A stretch of DNA of 64,000 nt from Balanoglossus misakiensis (GCA_040954595.2 CM082580.2:6510001-6574000); one strand, 5' to 3'; shown: positions 40,353 through 51,990, counted from the first letter of the stretch. The notes: generated from the sequence alone by a model not told the origin. Made by a program: numbers and translations.

Positions 40353-41436
40353 ACGATATTCTCTTTGTAAAACTTTTGGCGAGGGGTGTCAATCCTTATC
40401 TCATTAAGATTTTGTCATACATGTATAGGCACCAAGATTTTGTGGTGAGATGGAATGGGTTGTTATCTAAACCTTTTCACTCAAAGAATGGGGTTAAACA
40501 GGGGGGAATTACGTCACCTATATTTTTCACAGTCTACTTGGATGATATCAGCAAAAATCTTTCCGCTCTTCCGTATGGCTGCCTTGTAGGGGACTATAAG
40601 GTTAATCATTTAATCTACGCCGATGATTTGGTTATTATATCTACTGGAGCCTATGGCCAACAGATGCTTGTTGATACTTGTGGTCATTATGGCAGCATTA
40701 ACTCAATTTTCTTCAATGAGAAAAAAACAGTCTGTATGTTAATTCAGCCAACTATGCGCAGGCTCAGACACGTTCCAATTTATCTGAACGGCCGAATGCT
40801 GAATTATGTCAATGTTTATAAATATCTTGGTCACCATATCACTTGTGACCTTAGGGATAATGAGGACATTCTAGCTCAAACGCGACAATTTTATGTTCGC
40901 GGTAATGCTATTATTCGTGATTTTAAATTTGCGTCTATCTCTGTTAAATGTCATTTGTTTTCTGTATTTTGTGATATCCCGTATTGCTCTTACTTATGGA
41001 GTGCTTTTTCTGTGTGTATTTTTAATGCAGTTAGGAGAGCTTACTCACAGGTTTTCCGTAAATTGTCTGGTTTTAAACATTCTTTTATTCAGAGCAACAG
41101 TGCGATGTTTGTTAATCTTTCCATTTTAACTTTTGATGAAATACTCCGGAAAAAATCATTCAGCTTTTTAAGCAGACTCCACCTCTCAAGTAATCCACTT
41201 GTAGCCAGTGTTTTATCACTATCAGTGTTTTCAAATAGTGGACTTTGGAAGGTTTGGAGTAGACGATTGTTTTGATGTTTTTTATGGTGTTTTGTTTTGC
41301 TATGGATTATTTTATAATCTGAAATAAAGATGAAATAATAATAATAATAATAATAGCGAATTTGGCGAGCGCTAGCGCGAACACTGCATAGGTTTCACTG
41401 TTAAAGTCAGCAGAGCTCTTTTGACCGATAGGTCAC

Positions 41437-42017
41437 TTGTTTGGTTATCTTTTGAACGTACTGTATTTATTAGATGATGTTGAAAGCGTTATCATTTGCG
41501 GTGCATTCCATCACTCAATAATGAGTGTTGATGATAATATTCCAATTAGGCAGGTGCTTGATACGTATGTAAATCAGCACGTCGGTCACTCTTTCATAGA
41601 ATTTCTGAACGACGCAGGAATGCACGTATTGAACGATCGATATTCAAATTTAATGACTTCGCATCTGTCAAGGCAGTAGTGGATTTTATCGCTGTTCCTC
41701 ACGACTCTGCTGCACTTTGTACAGATTTTGAAGTCCAGAAAAGGTCTGACTTTGTGGAAAACCATGGTTTATTTCACTTTCTTAATGAGCGTAGTAAAAT
41801 TCCTGACCACTCCATTCTCAGCTTTAGGTTCTTGGTTAGACCTGGTACTAATGATTGTACACCCGGGCTATCATCTCTCTTAAAATCTCTAAAAATTCAT
41901 TTCTTGTCTGGTACCATCACAGTGATTGTTTGTGATTACAGACAATACAAAAGTCCAGCTTTGGAACAATACCAGCCTAATCAGTCCAATAGGTTATTAT
42001 TCAAACCAGTTTATTGA
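41437..42017 (+). pseudogene. LINE endonuclease-domain relic
   Basis: Two overlapping frames give VESVIICGAFHHSI, then GHSFIEFLNDAGMHVLNDR, then VDFIAVPHDSAALC and HGLFHFLNERSKIPDHSILS. These correspond to the middle and end of an AP-type LINE endonuclease, including the usual xGDFN (here CGAFH, so a key Asp is lost), FL...G...LN.R and DH motifs. A frameshift lies near 41680 and the N-terminal ~100 residues are missing. It comes after the RT of LINE A, so it belongs to a different, older element, probably that of the ORF1 relic at 35932. Confidence 0.7.
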
Positions 42018-42646
42018 TATATCATATTAACAGTGAGATCGCCCGCCTCAAAGTGCGATATTCACATGATCGACCAGAAGTACACCTAGAGAGGACTCAA
42101 AACTGAAGGTAGGGGATAATACAGATTTTAAGAGAGATGATTGTGTAGAATTGACATTTTCTTAACGTTTTCATAAAAGGGGCTGAAAAAGATTCGTTAT
42201 ACTTAAGGTGGCATTGCATGAAAAGTTGTGATTTTTGCCAAATTTTACTTTTTTACATAAATCGGTAGGCCTAATACTGAACAACATCCTGACTAATACG
42301 TCTTGGCGGAAATGGTGCATAATCACCCCAAAATAGCACTTTTCTGAATGAGTTCACAGCTTAACAAATAGGTGTCAACAATGCAAATGGCCGTTTTTCT
42401 CAGTTTGCATTTTCGCTGTTCTTGACAACTTCAGACGAAAATAGCTTCGCTCTGCGTTGGCCGAATTTGCTCAAATTTTAACTTGGGATTGTGTATGACC
42501 CAGCCAACAAAACGGTATTTTTGTTACTCGATAAAGTGTCCCTGGCGGGGATAAACTCTGATTCAATACAACTCACCGTGAATTTGATCAAAATTTACTA
42601 AAAATCTAACTTTCAAACGCTGTTGCTCCTCAAATGGAAGCAGATA

Positions 42647-43719
42647 AGGGCGACGTTTTTATTTTCTGTGTTTCTCATCTCCCGACCGACCGTAAATTTC
42701 AGCTCCGACATGAAAATAAAAAAAACTGTTTTATTTGCGCCGACTCTGAGCCTGAGGCGATCATCCTAGAAACAGCGCCCCCAACGGCTAATTGTGAGAT
42801 TTTGCAAATATGACGTCATATTCATCATGGCAGTCGTGTCGGACCATGGCTGAAGCCATCGAGGCCGGAGGAAAGGGAAGAAATTGTAGAGAATGAAAGG
42901 ACAGAGCATTAAAGAGAAAGACAAGAAATTATAGTGACTAAAAGGACAGAGAGCACAAAACACTGGACTGAAAGATAAGAAATTGCAATGACTGAACAGC
43001 CAGAACATTGAACAGAAACAAATAGGCCTACACATTTGTTTGTAATGGATAAAACATGGAACTGAAACAGGTTTTTTTTTTTGGTACACGTTTTTTTTTA
43101 TTTCGCCCGCCCGCCCTGCCTGACTATTCCTTTGGAGATGAGACACAAATAAAAAAAGGGTCACCCTTACCACCACTGAGGCTACTAAGGGCGTTTATAA
43201 TTTTGAGTATTTCATAGAACTCGTGTCAAAATATAACTTATTCTGAACAATGCGCAGCGGGCGAAATAAAATAAAAAACGTGTACCAAAAAAAAACCTGT
43301 TTCAGTTCCATGTTTTATCCATTACAAACAAATGTGTAGGCCTATTTGTTTCTGTTCAATGTTCTGGCTGTTCAGTCATTGCAATTTCTTATCTTTCAGT
43401 CCAGTGTTTTGTGCTCTCTGTCCTTTTAGTTACTATAATTTCTTGTCTTTCTCTTTAATGCTCTGTCCTTTCATTCTCTACAATTTCTTCCCTTTCCTCC
43501 GGCCTCGATGGCTTCAGCCATGGTCTGACACGACCGCCATGATGAATATGACGTCATATTTGCAAAATCTCACAATTAGCCGTTGGGGGCGCTGTTTCTA
43601 GGATGATCGCCTCAGGCTCAGAGTCGGCGCAAATAAAACAGTTTTTTTATTTTCATGTCGGAGCTGAAATTTACGGTCGGTCGGGAGATGAGAAACACAG
43701 AAAATAAAAACGTCGCCCT
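42647..43719. repeat. 1.07-kb palindrome with a transplanted loop
   Basis: Arms 42647-43110 and 43257-43719 are inverted copies; a 90-residue open frame is therefore found on opposite strands in both but is not a gene. The loop 43111-43256 includes, at 43165-43258, an exact direct copy of 35384-35477. Confidence 0.85.
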
Positions 43720-43993
43720 AAGGATTCTGCACACTCTTGATCCAATCTCTTGGCTCTACTATACTGCTGTTTTGCTTCTATTTTCGTTCTACTACCGTAA
43801 ATACGCCACCGATTCTGTATGTTTATATATTTGCCTTTAATATTTTATCCATTGATTTATAATCTCGGTCTCTTTCGAACAAATTAATCAGTAACGACAT
43901 TTGTTAATATTCATAGAAACTGAGTCCTGGTTATTTGTTAATATTCATAGAAACTAGACTAAGTTCACGTACCTGTACCTTGTAACATACATT
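43719..43993. repeat. Right outer inverted arm of the LINE complex
   Basis: Reverse complement of 35096-35388. A further 30-base inverted match (44113-44143 with 35707-35737) lies 120 bases beyond it, and another (42172-42207 with 35739-35775) lies inside. Confidence 0.8.
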
Positions 43994-44468
43994 TAATGCA
44001 TCCTATCAGATTGAACCTTCTGTGTCTGTTCTATACACAATACATTGTACACAATCTTGCAAAAAGCGCCAATATGTTTGCACTTTGACTGAGAATATAT
44101 AATGTTCTTAAACGCTATGTCACCGTGCATGATTGTTTTTGATCACCTTGTTACGAGGACGTCGACATAGGAGGTCACATTCGTAGGTTGGAGAACAACA
44201 TTTAGTACAGGAGCTAAACCCCAAATTTTGGCATAAATGTGCACTTTGGATTAAAAGCATGAAACTTGGTACACTTATGCATTTACCCATGGCGGCCATT
44301 TTCTGATATGGATCCAAAATAACAGCGCCATCTAGTGGCCAGAAACTGACATTCACACTTTCCCCCCATTAATGGCACTTTTTGGTCAAGTTTAACACTC
44401 AGACACAGGAATGTGGGTTGTAAAACAGGCTTAAATTCCCCAGGACATATCATTTACTATCCAACAAC

Positions 44469-44861
44469 TAGTCTCGGTTACCCAGACCCCCCTGCTTCTT
44501 CCGTTGGACACTCCAGAAAGAGGGTCTGGGGAAACCCCATAGACAAATCTCCGGACAAAGATGGCCGACTTGAGACAAAAGCGATGCATGATGGTTGCAG
44601 CCTTTAACATAAACAAAACATGCTGAGAAGTGCTGGACCTGCTGAAACTGTCTATAAATTGAAAAGAGAGAGGGAAGTTTGGTAAATAGTTTTCTAATAT
44701 CGTCATGTCATAATATCAAATGTCATAAATGTTGATCATCATGCATTGCTTTTGTCCCGAGTCGGCCATCTTTGCCCGGAGATTTGTCAATGGGGTTTCC
44801 CCAGACCCTCTTTCTGGAGTGCCCAACGGAAGAAGCAGGGGGGTCTGGGTAACCGAGACTA
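44469..44861. mobile_element. MULE-like foldback element with 9-bp target duplication
   Basis: Terminal inverted repeats of about 128 bases begin TAGTCTCGGTTACCCAGACC and end with the complement at 44861. TCCAACAAC flanks both sides (44460-44468 and 44862-44870). A 9-bp duplication with long terminal repeats is the signature of Mutator-like elements. The interior is about 130 bases, with no transposase. Confidence 0.82.
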
Positions 44862-44870
44862 TCCAACAAC

Positions 44871-45760
44871 CAGACAACACTAGGTAAGCAGTAAGCACAC
44901 ATTTTTCCTCAACAATACAAAACGTAAAAAATAATAAAAAGAATTTACAACAATTAAAAACTATACTTAGAAGCGGCACTGAGAAAGAATTGTCAATCTT
45001 CGACCCACAAATTACATTGTCTATCCGTACATGATGGTTACGTATTCGTTGTTAGCAGATAAGCTGGTCAATCTTGGCAATGTGTCTTGTATCAGGTCAG
45101 GAGAGTACTAATTACAATATTGGTGGTTAGATATTTGGACTTGCTTATTGCACGATCAGAGTATTCGATAGATATTGTGATGTTATTTGCAGCCGAGATC
45201 ACTAAGTATCTTACAAACAGAACCTACACGTTATTTGTTCCCTCCGGGTGTCTTTTCGTATTCTGAAAATGAAAAAGTAATAAGAGTAATTAAATAATAA
45301 TTATAATAATGGAGACACGCTGGCTGACTAATTTTAATCCATATACTGTCACGTGGTGGAGTTCTTTATTTTCTGTACTAGATCACGAGGTAGGAGAATA
45401 ATTTCATGTGTTTAAACCACCCTACATTCGACAGCCACTACAGCACCAATATGCTCTCATTTGTTAACATAAATTTTAAATAATTACATATTGTTGAATC
45501 TGACTCCAGTTAAATACTTCAATGGTGTCAGCTTCCTTTGTGGTTACAACATGTGACCTTCTATAAGGACAACAGTCCAGTTGAGAATAGGTAAATTCCT
45601 CCATCGTCCCTTCTCCTGCTGTACATTGTTTTGGTATACTCTCGCATGCGTTGTCTTGGACAAGGGAACTAGACAAAGAAGAGAAAGTTAGTGAGATGAC
45701 GGTATCAAGACTGGAATGGATATTTCTTATTTTCTGTATATAAAAGTTGAAGAAATGATG
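44871..45760. other. Interval without a recognised gene
   Basis: AT-rich DNA. A minus-strand open frame at 45476-45676 has several cysteines (CESIPKQC, QLDCC) and could be an exon of an unknown gene, but it has no recognised homology and no partner exon. Confidence 0.3.
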
Positions 45761-45761
45761 T

Positions 45762-46409
45762 TACCACGTCTAGATCCGTCCGCGATCTTGGTGTTTATTT
45801 AAACCGCTATGCAGATATGAGTACTCACATTGTCAAATTATGTCAGTCTGCGTCATTTGCTCTCCATAGAATTGGACGTATTAGAAATGTTTTAGATCGC
45901 TCAAACACTGAAAGACTTGTGCACGCTTTCGTAACATCACGCATAGATTACTGCAACAGTTTGCTGTTTGGTATTGAAGATAAACACCTTTATAAACTCA
46001 TGGACGTACTCCAGTTACTTCAAAATTCTGTTGCACGTCTCGTCACACGCACAAAAAGGCATGAGCATATCACACCGGTGAAACGGGAGCTACACTGCCT
46101 GCCTATCCATGCTAGAATCAATTTCAAAATTCTCCTTTTTGTCTATACAATTTTGCACAACCAAGCTCCTGCCTATCTGTCTGATCTGATCACAGTTCTT
46201 GTACCTAAACGGTTGACACGCTCAGCGTTCACACCGACTTTGGAGACAGTGAACTGGGAGCAGAAACACTTTGGTAACCGTTCATTTTCTAATGCAGCGC
46301 CAACTCTTTGGAATGTCTTACCAAAAGAAATTATTTATTGTAAAGCGGTTTGATGTTTTTATTGATGGAAATCGCTGTATAAAAATAAATTATTATTATT
46401 ATTATTATA
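45762..46409 (+). pseudogene. LINE reverse-transcriptase C-terminal fragment with (TTA)n tail
   Basis: The frame reads SVRDLGVYL, then IGRIRNVLDRSNTERLVHAF, SRIDYCNSLLFG, LQNSVARLVTRTKRHEHITP, and FGNRSFSNAAPTLWNVLPKE to a stop at 46353. This is the CR1/L2-like RT C-terminus. The 5' truncation and (TTA)n tail at 46389-46409 mark one retrotransposition event. Same family as the fragment at 18090-18300. Confidence 0.85.
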
Positions 46410-46715
46410 TTATAAAATGTTCAGTGCTGTTGTGGCACAGGGAATGGGCATGCGATATTTTATTAGCTTTGGGGAGAATTTAAGGCCTGAAATTCACAAT
46501 ATTTCAGGCGTTGAAATTGTTAGAAAATGGGCCGAATTCGATCGTACAAGTGAAAAAGCAATATTTGTGTTTATACGCTGGTAAAATTCAGTCCCTGTAT
46601 ATAGCAGGTTCTTCTTCTAAAAACTGTATACGCAACAGTGCACGTGCGTCCATAGCACTATACATAGCTATTTCTCACAGCACGTATACAGTCACAGACA
46701 TGTGCAACAAATTCC

Positions 46716-46784
46716 GATGTAGGGTACGGTGACGTCTTTTACTTCGCGGTACGGTATTCGAATGCTGTCGCCTTACACTACATC
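46716..46784. mobile_element. Diverged copy of the hairpin element at 13245
   Basis: GATGTAGGGTACGGTGAC (46716-46733) pairs with 46767-46784 with three mismatches. The arm differs from the 13245 arm at only a few bases, and the loop shares the AATGCT/ATGCT boundary. Confidence 0.7.
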
Positions 46785-46789
46785 TGACC

Positions 46790-47885
46790 AACTCCCATAA
46801 AAGTCCCGTTCTATAATCTCTGGCTTACTGGGCCAGTAAACCAATCAGAAGGCGCCTTATAGAGAACGATAGGTATCCGTGACTAGATCGACGTAACGCG
46901 CAATGTGATTGGTCTGGCCACAACGGGACCCCGAGCTTTTAATTTAGTGGCTCGCTATCTGAATTTGTTTAGTACACATACACACACACCTGACCCACGT
47001 TTGGCGCTTTTATATATCACAAAATGCACACTCGAAATGTTATGCCGCTCACCTATTTCGGGGCTCAGTGTAACGACTTCGTTTATCGATTCAGATTCCT
47101 CATTTGCATATATTAATGAAAGCGTTGCGTCCTGACTGTTTTTAACAGAGAATACTGGATTAAAGATGAAGGCATATGTCATTGCAGTCATATTATGCCA
47201 TGCCATGCCATGTCATGTCAACTTGTGTCGTGGCAGCATAAAAATGACCATTATCAGCATTCCTGGGAAATTTTAACATATGTTGTGCGGCCAATTCTTT
47301 ACTATCAATCACGTGATCTGGCATATGATAACTGTGATAGATATGAGCAATATTATTACGAATATTCTCATTGTACATCAGTAAAACGCATATGGATTAT
47401 TTTTTCCGTTCCACAAATGTTTGACCTTCATCAATGCTTTGCCAGGATATTTAAAACCGGAGCACGTTATTCGCTCGATCTGTTCAACTAATTTCCAGAG
47501 ATGTGAACATTTTAGTACTGGTGGAGGCAAATAAGGAAGCAACAAATTGTTGACTAACGCGCGGTGAGTTCAATATGTGTGTGTGTGTCTCAACTTGACC
47601 CTCTTCGCATTCTCAGGTCTTTTATGAATGCTTCAAAATTGATATTGTAATTGTCAATTGCACTGTACTGCAATGTACACAGACGCAAGTTTATATTTTT
47701 TAAATGAATATTCAATCGATTACGGGTAGTACAGCCAATCGGTGTTTTAAACCGGGACAAATTGGCATGTTATTATACAGTATGTTGTGTTTAGCAAATA
47801 AGATTCACCTTAACTAAGGAACTATTACAGACACCATAGCCATATAGTACCCATTCCTTACCAAACGTTTAAAGTGTTCAATATG
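46790..47885. other. Interval without an assigned gene
   Basis: On the minus strand a possible 80-bp exon at about 47060-47140 (acceptor before QDATLSLIYANEESESINEV, donor after SPEI) has plausible splice sites but no recognised homology. A 29-base segment at about 47298-47326 recurs inverted at 50482-50510. Confidence 0.3.
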
Positions 47886-49288
47886 TACGGTAGCCCCCTC
47901 ATGTCAATCCTAAAATATTATTTTGAAAGTTAAACTTTCAAAATTATAGACAATATCTTCTCCCAAAAGTAAGTTTTGGTGAAGGCAACTATAATTTTGA
48001 CGCACACAATTTCAATTTCAGTGGAGTAAACTTTTTAATTTTTGACAGTAAAACTTTAATTCAGGTGCGAACTTGGCCCATGTCCATGTCTGAGGTCATG
48101 TTTTCTAGAGCGGCTATCTATAACTCAGCGTGGCCAGTCGGCCGCGGTGGGTTCGATAATCAGCGCGAAAGTCGACCATCATATGGAAATTGTTTGCCGT
48201 CGATGTCCAAGTAAACAATAGCGTGTAAGGTGAACATGTGTGGGTGGGATCGACCATTTTACCCTAAACGGAACAGCCGGTTAATGGGAACGTTTTGTCT
48301 GCGCCCATATGGTGTCCTGATTAAACGGCGGCGACTGTACCACGGTCACTCCACAAACTGCCTAGGGACAGAGCAGCACTGTGGTTTACTGTACACGTAA
48401 AATGTGAAGCATACACGAAACATAATTTAAAGGACTTTAATTTAAACGATCCTACGAGCCAAGTTCGCACCTGGCCGATTACTCCCACGGACCGACTCCC
48501 CTAGATCTTGTATTCGATTTGATCGACAGCGTCATTCAAAGGTCTACGATACGTCGGCGAAATTGTCCGGATTTGTCTGCCCCGGCCGTAGTAGATACAA
48601 TCTGTAAACATTGCACTGTGGATAGATAGCCATCTCATCTGTTTGTTGGATTTATGTACTCCTGTAACGTTCTCATGTACGGGAATTGTGGGATAGCTTC
48701 ATTTCCGCCGCGAAGAAAAAAATATTTTGCTTTCTGAAAATATATTTTGTCATGCATGTAAAAGAAATGCGCCCGCCGAAACCTGAATTGCGCCCCATGA
48801 AAAAGTTTGTCAGTAGCAATAGAAAGAGCGCCCCCATAAGTTGTGTAACTAGAAATTAGATAAAAATATATTTACATCTGTAAAATAAAATTTTCACCCG
48901 CGAAAAGTAATGTTACTTAAAAAAAGTTTTACAAAATAAAATATTTCTTTCCGAAAATAAAATAATTCTATGTAGTATAGATAGTTTTATCTCAAGTGTT
49001 AGAAGTTTATTTTGGAAAAAAATCTTAAAATTTTACTCTCGGAAAAAATAAAATTGGCTTTCGGAAATTAAACTTTTGTTCTCTATAATAAGAGTTGTGT
49101 AAAGTAAAATTAAAGTTTTACTGTCAAAATTAAAAAGTTTACTCCACTGAAATTGAAATTGTGTGCGTCAAAATTATAGTTGCCTTCACCAAAACTTAAG
49201 TTTACTTTTGGGAGAAGATATTGTCTATAATTTTGAAAGTTTAACTTTCAAAATAATATTTTAGGATTCGCATGAGGGGGCCACTGTA
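47886..49288. mobile_element. 1.4-kb foldback element
   Basis: The outer ~180 bases are inverted copies: left starts TACGGTAGCCCCCTCATG, right ends CATGAGGGGGCCACTGTA. AATATG occurs directly on both sides (47880-47885 and 49289-49294), a candidate 6-bp target duplication. The interior (48063-48473) is itself bordered by a 15-bp inverted repeat, AGGTGCGAACTTGGC, perhaps a second element. No transposase ORF. Confidence 0.75.
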
Positions 49289-49294
49289 AATATG

Positions 49295-50640
49295 ATATGT
49301 TTTGTGTTATATTATCTTGCCATTCCATTATAATATTATTCTATTACAAATATTCCCACTGAAAACTGTTGAAGTAAGAAAAGACAATATTTTTTACTTT
49401 AGAGAGCTGTTTTTAAATGTATAGGTGAAATTATATGCAGTCCGAATCCAAAGGTTGACAAACGGAAGACCACTGTCTCTTCAATATGGCATCGTTTTTT
49501 TGCCAATGCGATTCTACAGAACAAATGGCAACATCAAAAAATTTCTCTGATAATAAATTGACATGTGAAAAATTAAAACTAAAACAAACAACTGATTTAT
49601 GAGAGCGCTCTGAATACACAGAGTTTCCAGAGGCCTTCGGTAAATTTGCTTGCCCATGAACTGTGTCACATGATTTGGACAAAGTCATGTCTCATCAAAA
49701 AGGTCAAATGATTCTGCATTAGGTCATAGCCTCGTTTTGACTATAGGAACACTTCACATTGAAGAACGTGTTATCGCTATATTAAACTCACCATTTGAAT
49801 CCCATAAATCCAAGATTTGACGTTTATACAATGTACAGAAATTGATTTACTAAATATGTGCATATATAATTTGGGCGACTTTTTATGAATATATAATTAG
49901 GGGATAAATAAGTTTTCTTTAACAAACACGCATTTTCACAAAAATTGATTTACTATATTAGACTTTACATACTGGATATTCTAAGAAAATAGTTTTTCTT
50001 TCGGAAAACATGTTACGAAAACAGTTGTCAGTAATTGTACAAGTAGTACTCCATTCTTCAAATTGATGATCCTTAAAATTAAAAAAAAATCCAGATTTTA
50101 GGATAAACGAATGCGGCCGAAAAAAACACACGAAAATTTAATACTTTAAAAATTCACTTCATGTCAGGCCATTATCAGCGCGCACATTTCTGTTATCTTT
50201 ATATTTAATTCTTCGCTATCAAATGACGTCAGACGCGCTCAGGTGGCAGTTGCGTTCGCATTCAAATTTCCAGATGACGGGCAACTTCAGCAACGTGGAC
50301 TTACGTGGTGCAGACAAAGACTGTGCAGACGAAATGCAATGAGGCTGATGAGGCAACATACCCGATACATGTTATGTGTTTGGCGGTTCTAAAGTAAAAA
50401 CATACTCGGGAAAACTTTTACTGGATGCCGAAATATTGCTTGCCCGTCATCTGGAAATGACTGCGCCATGGGACACATTGCCAGATCACGTGATTGATAG
50501 TAAAGAATTTATTGACGGGATCATATCGAGAGAAGCAAAACGACCTTTGTATCTACGGGGTAACTTATGCATGAGTTTTTCCGAGCTCTTTCCATGGAAA
50601 ACTTGAAATGCAGCATGTCATCGTAGTTATATGTCTTTAT
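49295..50640. other. AT-rich interval with a possible orphan exon
   Basis: Mostly AT-rich DNA. At 50355-50560 (+) an open frame reads DTCYVFGGSKVKTYSGKLLL, later PDHVIDSKEFIDGI and RPLYLRG, ending near a possible donor. Composition looks coding-like, but no family is recognised and no partner exon was found. Confidence 0.3.
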
Positions 50641-50649
50641 TTCACCATT

Positions 50650-51545
50650 TACAGGGGAAAATAAAATTACAAAAGTCGATAATTGATAGCATATACAATG
50701 CAAAAATGGTGAGGGTTGTGAAAATTGCTAAACTGTACTTGTCCTAATTCATGACCCAAGATACTCACAAGGATGCAATTGAAGTGAAAATAACACGATG
50801 CATGTACTGTACCAAAAGTATAAAGATAAAGCAGGTGAGGAGTACATCTTGTACCGGTGGTATTCAAATTAGTAAACAGGATATTAATTACATAAAGCAG
50901 AAGTACTCTATGGTTTCTTATAATACAAAAACGGTTATATACAAATACTGGTAGTAAATACAGAAGGGAAGTCATAAAATAAACAAGGACAAAAAACAAC
51001 CAAAATGTAATCGTACAACAAATCCCTATGTTAACTATTAAAATGTATTTCTTAAGGTTCTTTTTTGAAAGTATGTCTTGTTTTTATCTGTTTTAGTGAT
51101 ATTGGTAGTGAGTTCCAGTGTTTTGCTGCCATGCACTTAATCTGGTGATGTGATATTGTTAGTTTGTGGGCTGGTGTTTGCTAAGACCATGAAAGAGCTG
51201 TGCGTGTAGCGTGTCATGTGTCATTTGTAATTTTGTGAATAATTGTTCTGAATGGACGTAATAGTTAGAAGATGTAATCAGGCGGGTTAAACACAATGTG
51301 AAGACGATGGATAGGTTCTAAATGAGTTGGATAAATGTCGCCCCAGATCTCAACACAATTATAGCTAAGATAGGGTAGAATTAGAGTGTTATATAAACCA
51401 TTATTAAAGTAGGCATGGGGTCAAATGTAGCGAATACGTGAAATTATTCCAATTTTAGCAATGATGATGTTAATGTACCATATCAATAAGATGTTTCCAT
51501 GTGAAATTAGAGTTTGCATCCCACCCCAAGATAACTTCCACCTTG
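50650..51545 (-). pseudogene. LINE reverse-transcriptase C-terminal relic
   Basis: Read from 51545 downwards, the minus strand gives AKIGIISRIRY, NNGLYNTLILPYLSYNCVEI, WGDIYPTHLEP and, after frame changes, AAKHWNSLPISLKQIKTRHT. This is a CR1-like RT C-terminus followed by the 3' UTR. Stops and frameshifts show decay. Confidence 0.72.
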
Positions 51546-51589
51546 TACGCCTTTAATTGGAGCATTTCCGATTGAAAGCTGTCCATATC

Positions 51590-51990
51590 AATTTTCCACA
51601 TGGCACCATGTTATCAGTGGTGTCCCTCAAGGATCTGTACTCGGACCCATTCTGTTTGTTATTTTCATTACCGACCTACCGACTCCTACCTGCTGACTCA
51701 ACACAAATCCAGAGTGACCTAAATCATCCCAATGGAGCAACGATTGGCTGCTCAAATTTCAGCCTGACAAGTGCAAAGTTTTACCAATTGACAGCAAAAA
51801 TAAGTCAACAAATATTTATCCTTACACTATGCGCCGTCCAGATGGAACAAATACCACTTTAGAAATTGTCAAGTATGAAAAAGACATTGGCGTCATAGTG
51901 ACAGAAGTTGGAATAATATATGCATTAATTCAATATGGCGAACAGTCTTCCTAGAAAAAACATATTTGGGCAGAATAGATCCGCTCCAAA
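51590..51990 (+). pseudogene. LINE reverse-transcriptase palm fragment
   Basis: HVISGVPQGSVLGPILFVIF at 51605-51665 is RT motif B. After a gap removing the YADD region, the frame continues WSNDWLLKFQPDKCKVLPID and LEIVKYEKDIGVIVT. It is an internally deleted relic, in the opposite orientation to its neighbour at 50650-51545. Confidence 0.75.

Larger units (their letters stand above)
38916..40353 (+). pseudogene. LINE B: 5'-truncated CR1/L2-like retrotransposon nested in LINE A
   Basis: Begins abruptly in the RT palm (LPLNWFTSYLHNRHQVV) and continues [20 protein letters not shown], the catalytic FADD (about 39120), STTYLGVIID and the C-terminal YCIEIWGHAYHS, to a stop at 39946. The 3' UTR has a (TTTA)n run, a stem-loop at 40142-40184 and an (ATTC)n tail. 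The 5' truncation and microsatellite tail fit target-primed reverse transcription. No long target duplication is visible; only CA is shared at the two junctions. Confidence 0.85.
37998..41355 (+). pseudogene. LINE A: reverse transcriptase, interrupted by LINE B
   Basis: 5'-truncated non-LTR retrotransposon. The linker region (AIPGWNALVKDYYDKARTDF) is followed by a one-base frameshift near 38210. The finger and palm regions come next: SGIDMVSPEHLK, LVPIPKNPGG, SNYRPVAVATTISKLLERV, and MDASKAFD at about 38890. At 38915/38916 LINE B intervenes. The frame resumes at 40354 with DILFVKLLARGVNPYL, GVKQGGITSP, the catalytic YADD (about 40617) and the thumb, ending at 41275. A 3' UTR and an (AAT)n tail at 41335-41355 close the element. 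Removing LINE B restores a continuous frame across the junction. Clade placement (CR1/L2-like) is tentative. Confidence 0.82.

Noticed and set aside
42766-43601. A repeated Phe/Ser/Cys-rich ORF (FCSMFWLFSHCNFLSFS) on both strands
   Set aside because: It lies in the arms of the 1.07-kb palindrome; low-complexity composition and the lack of homology argue against a protein.
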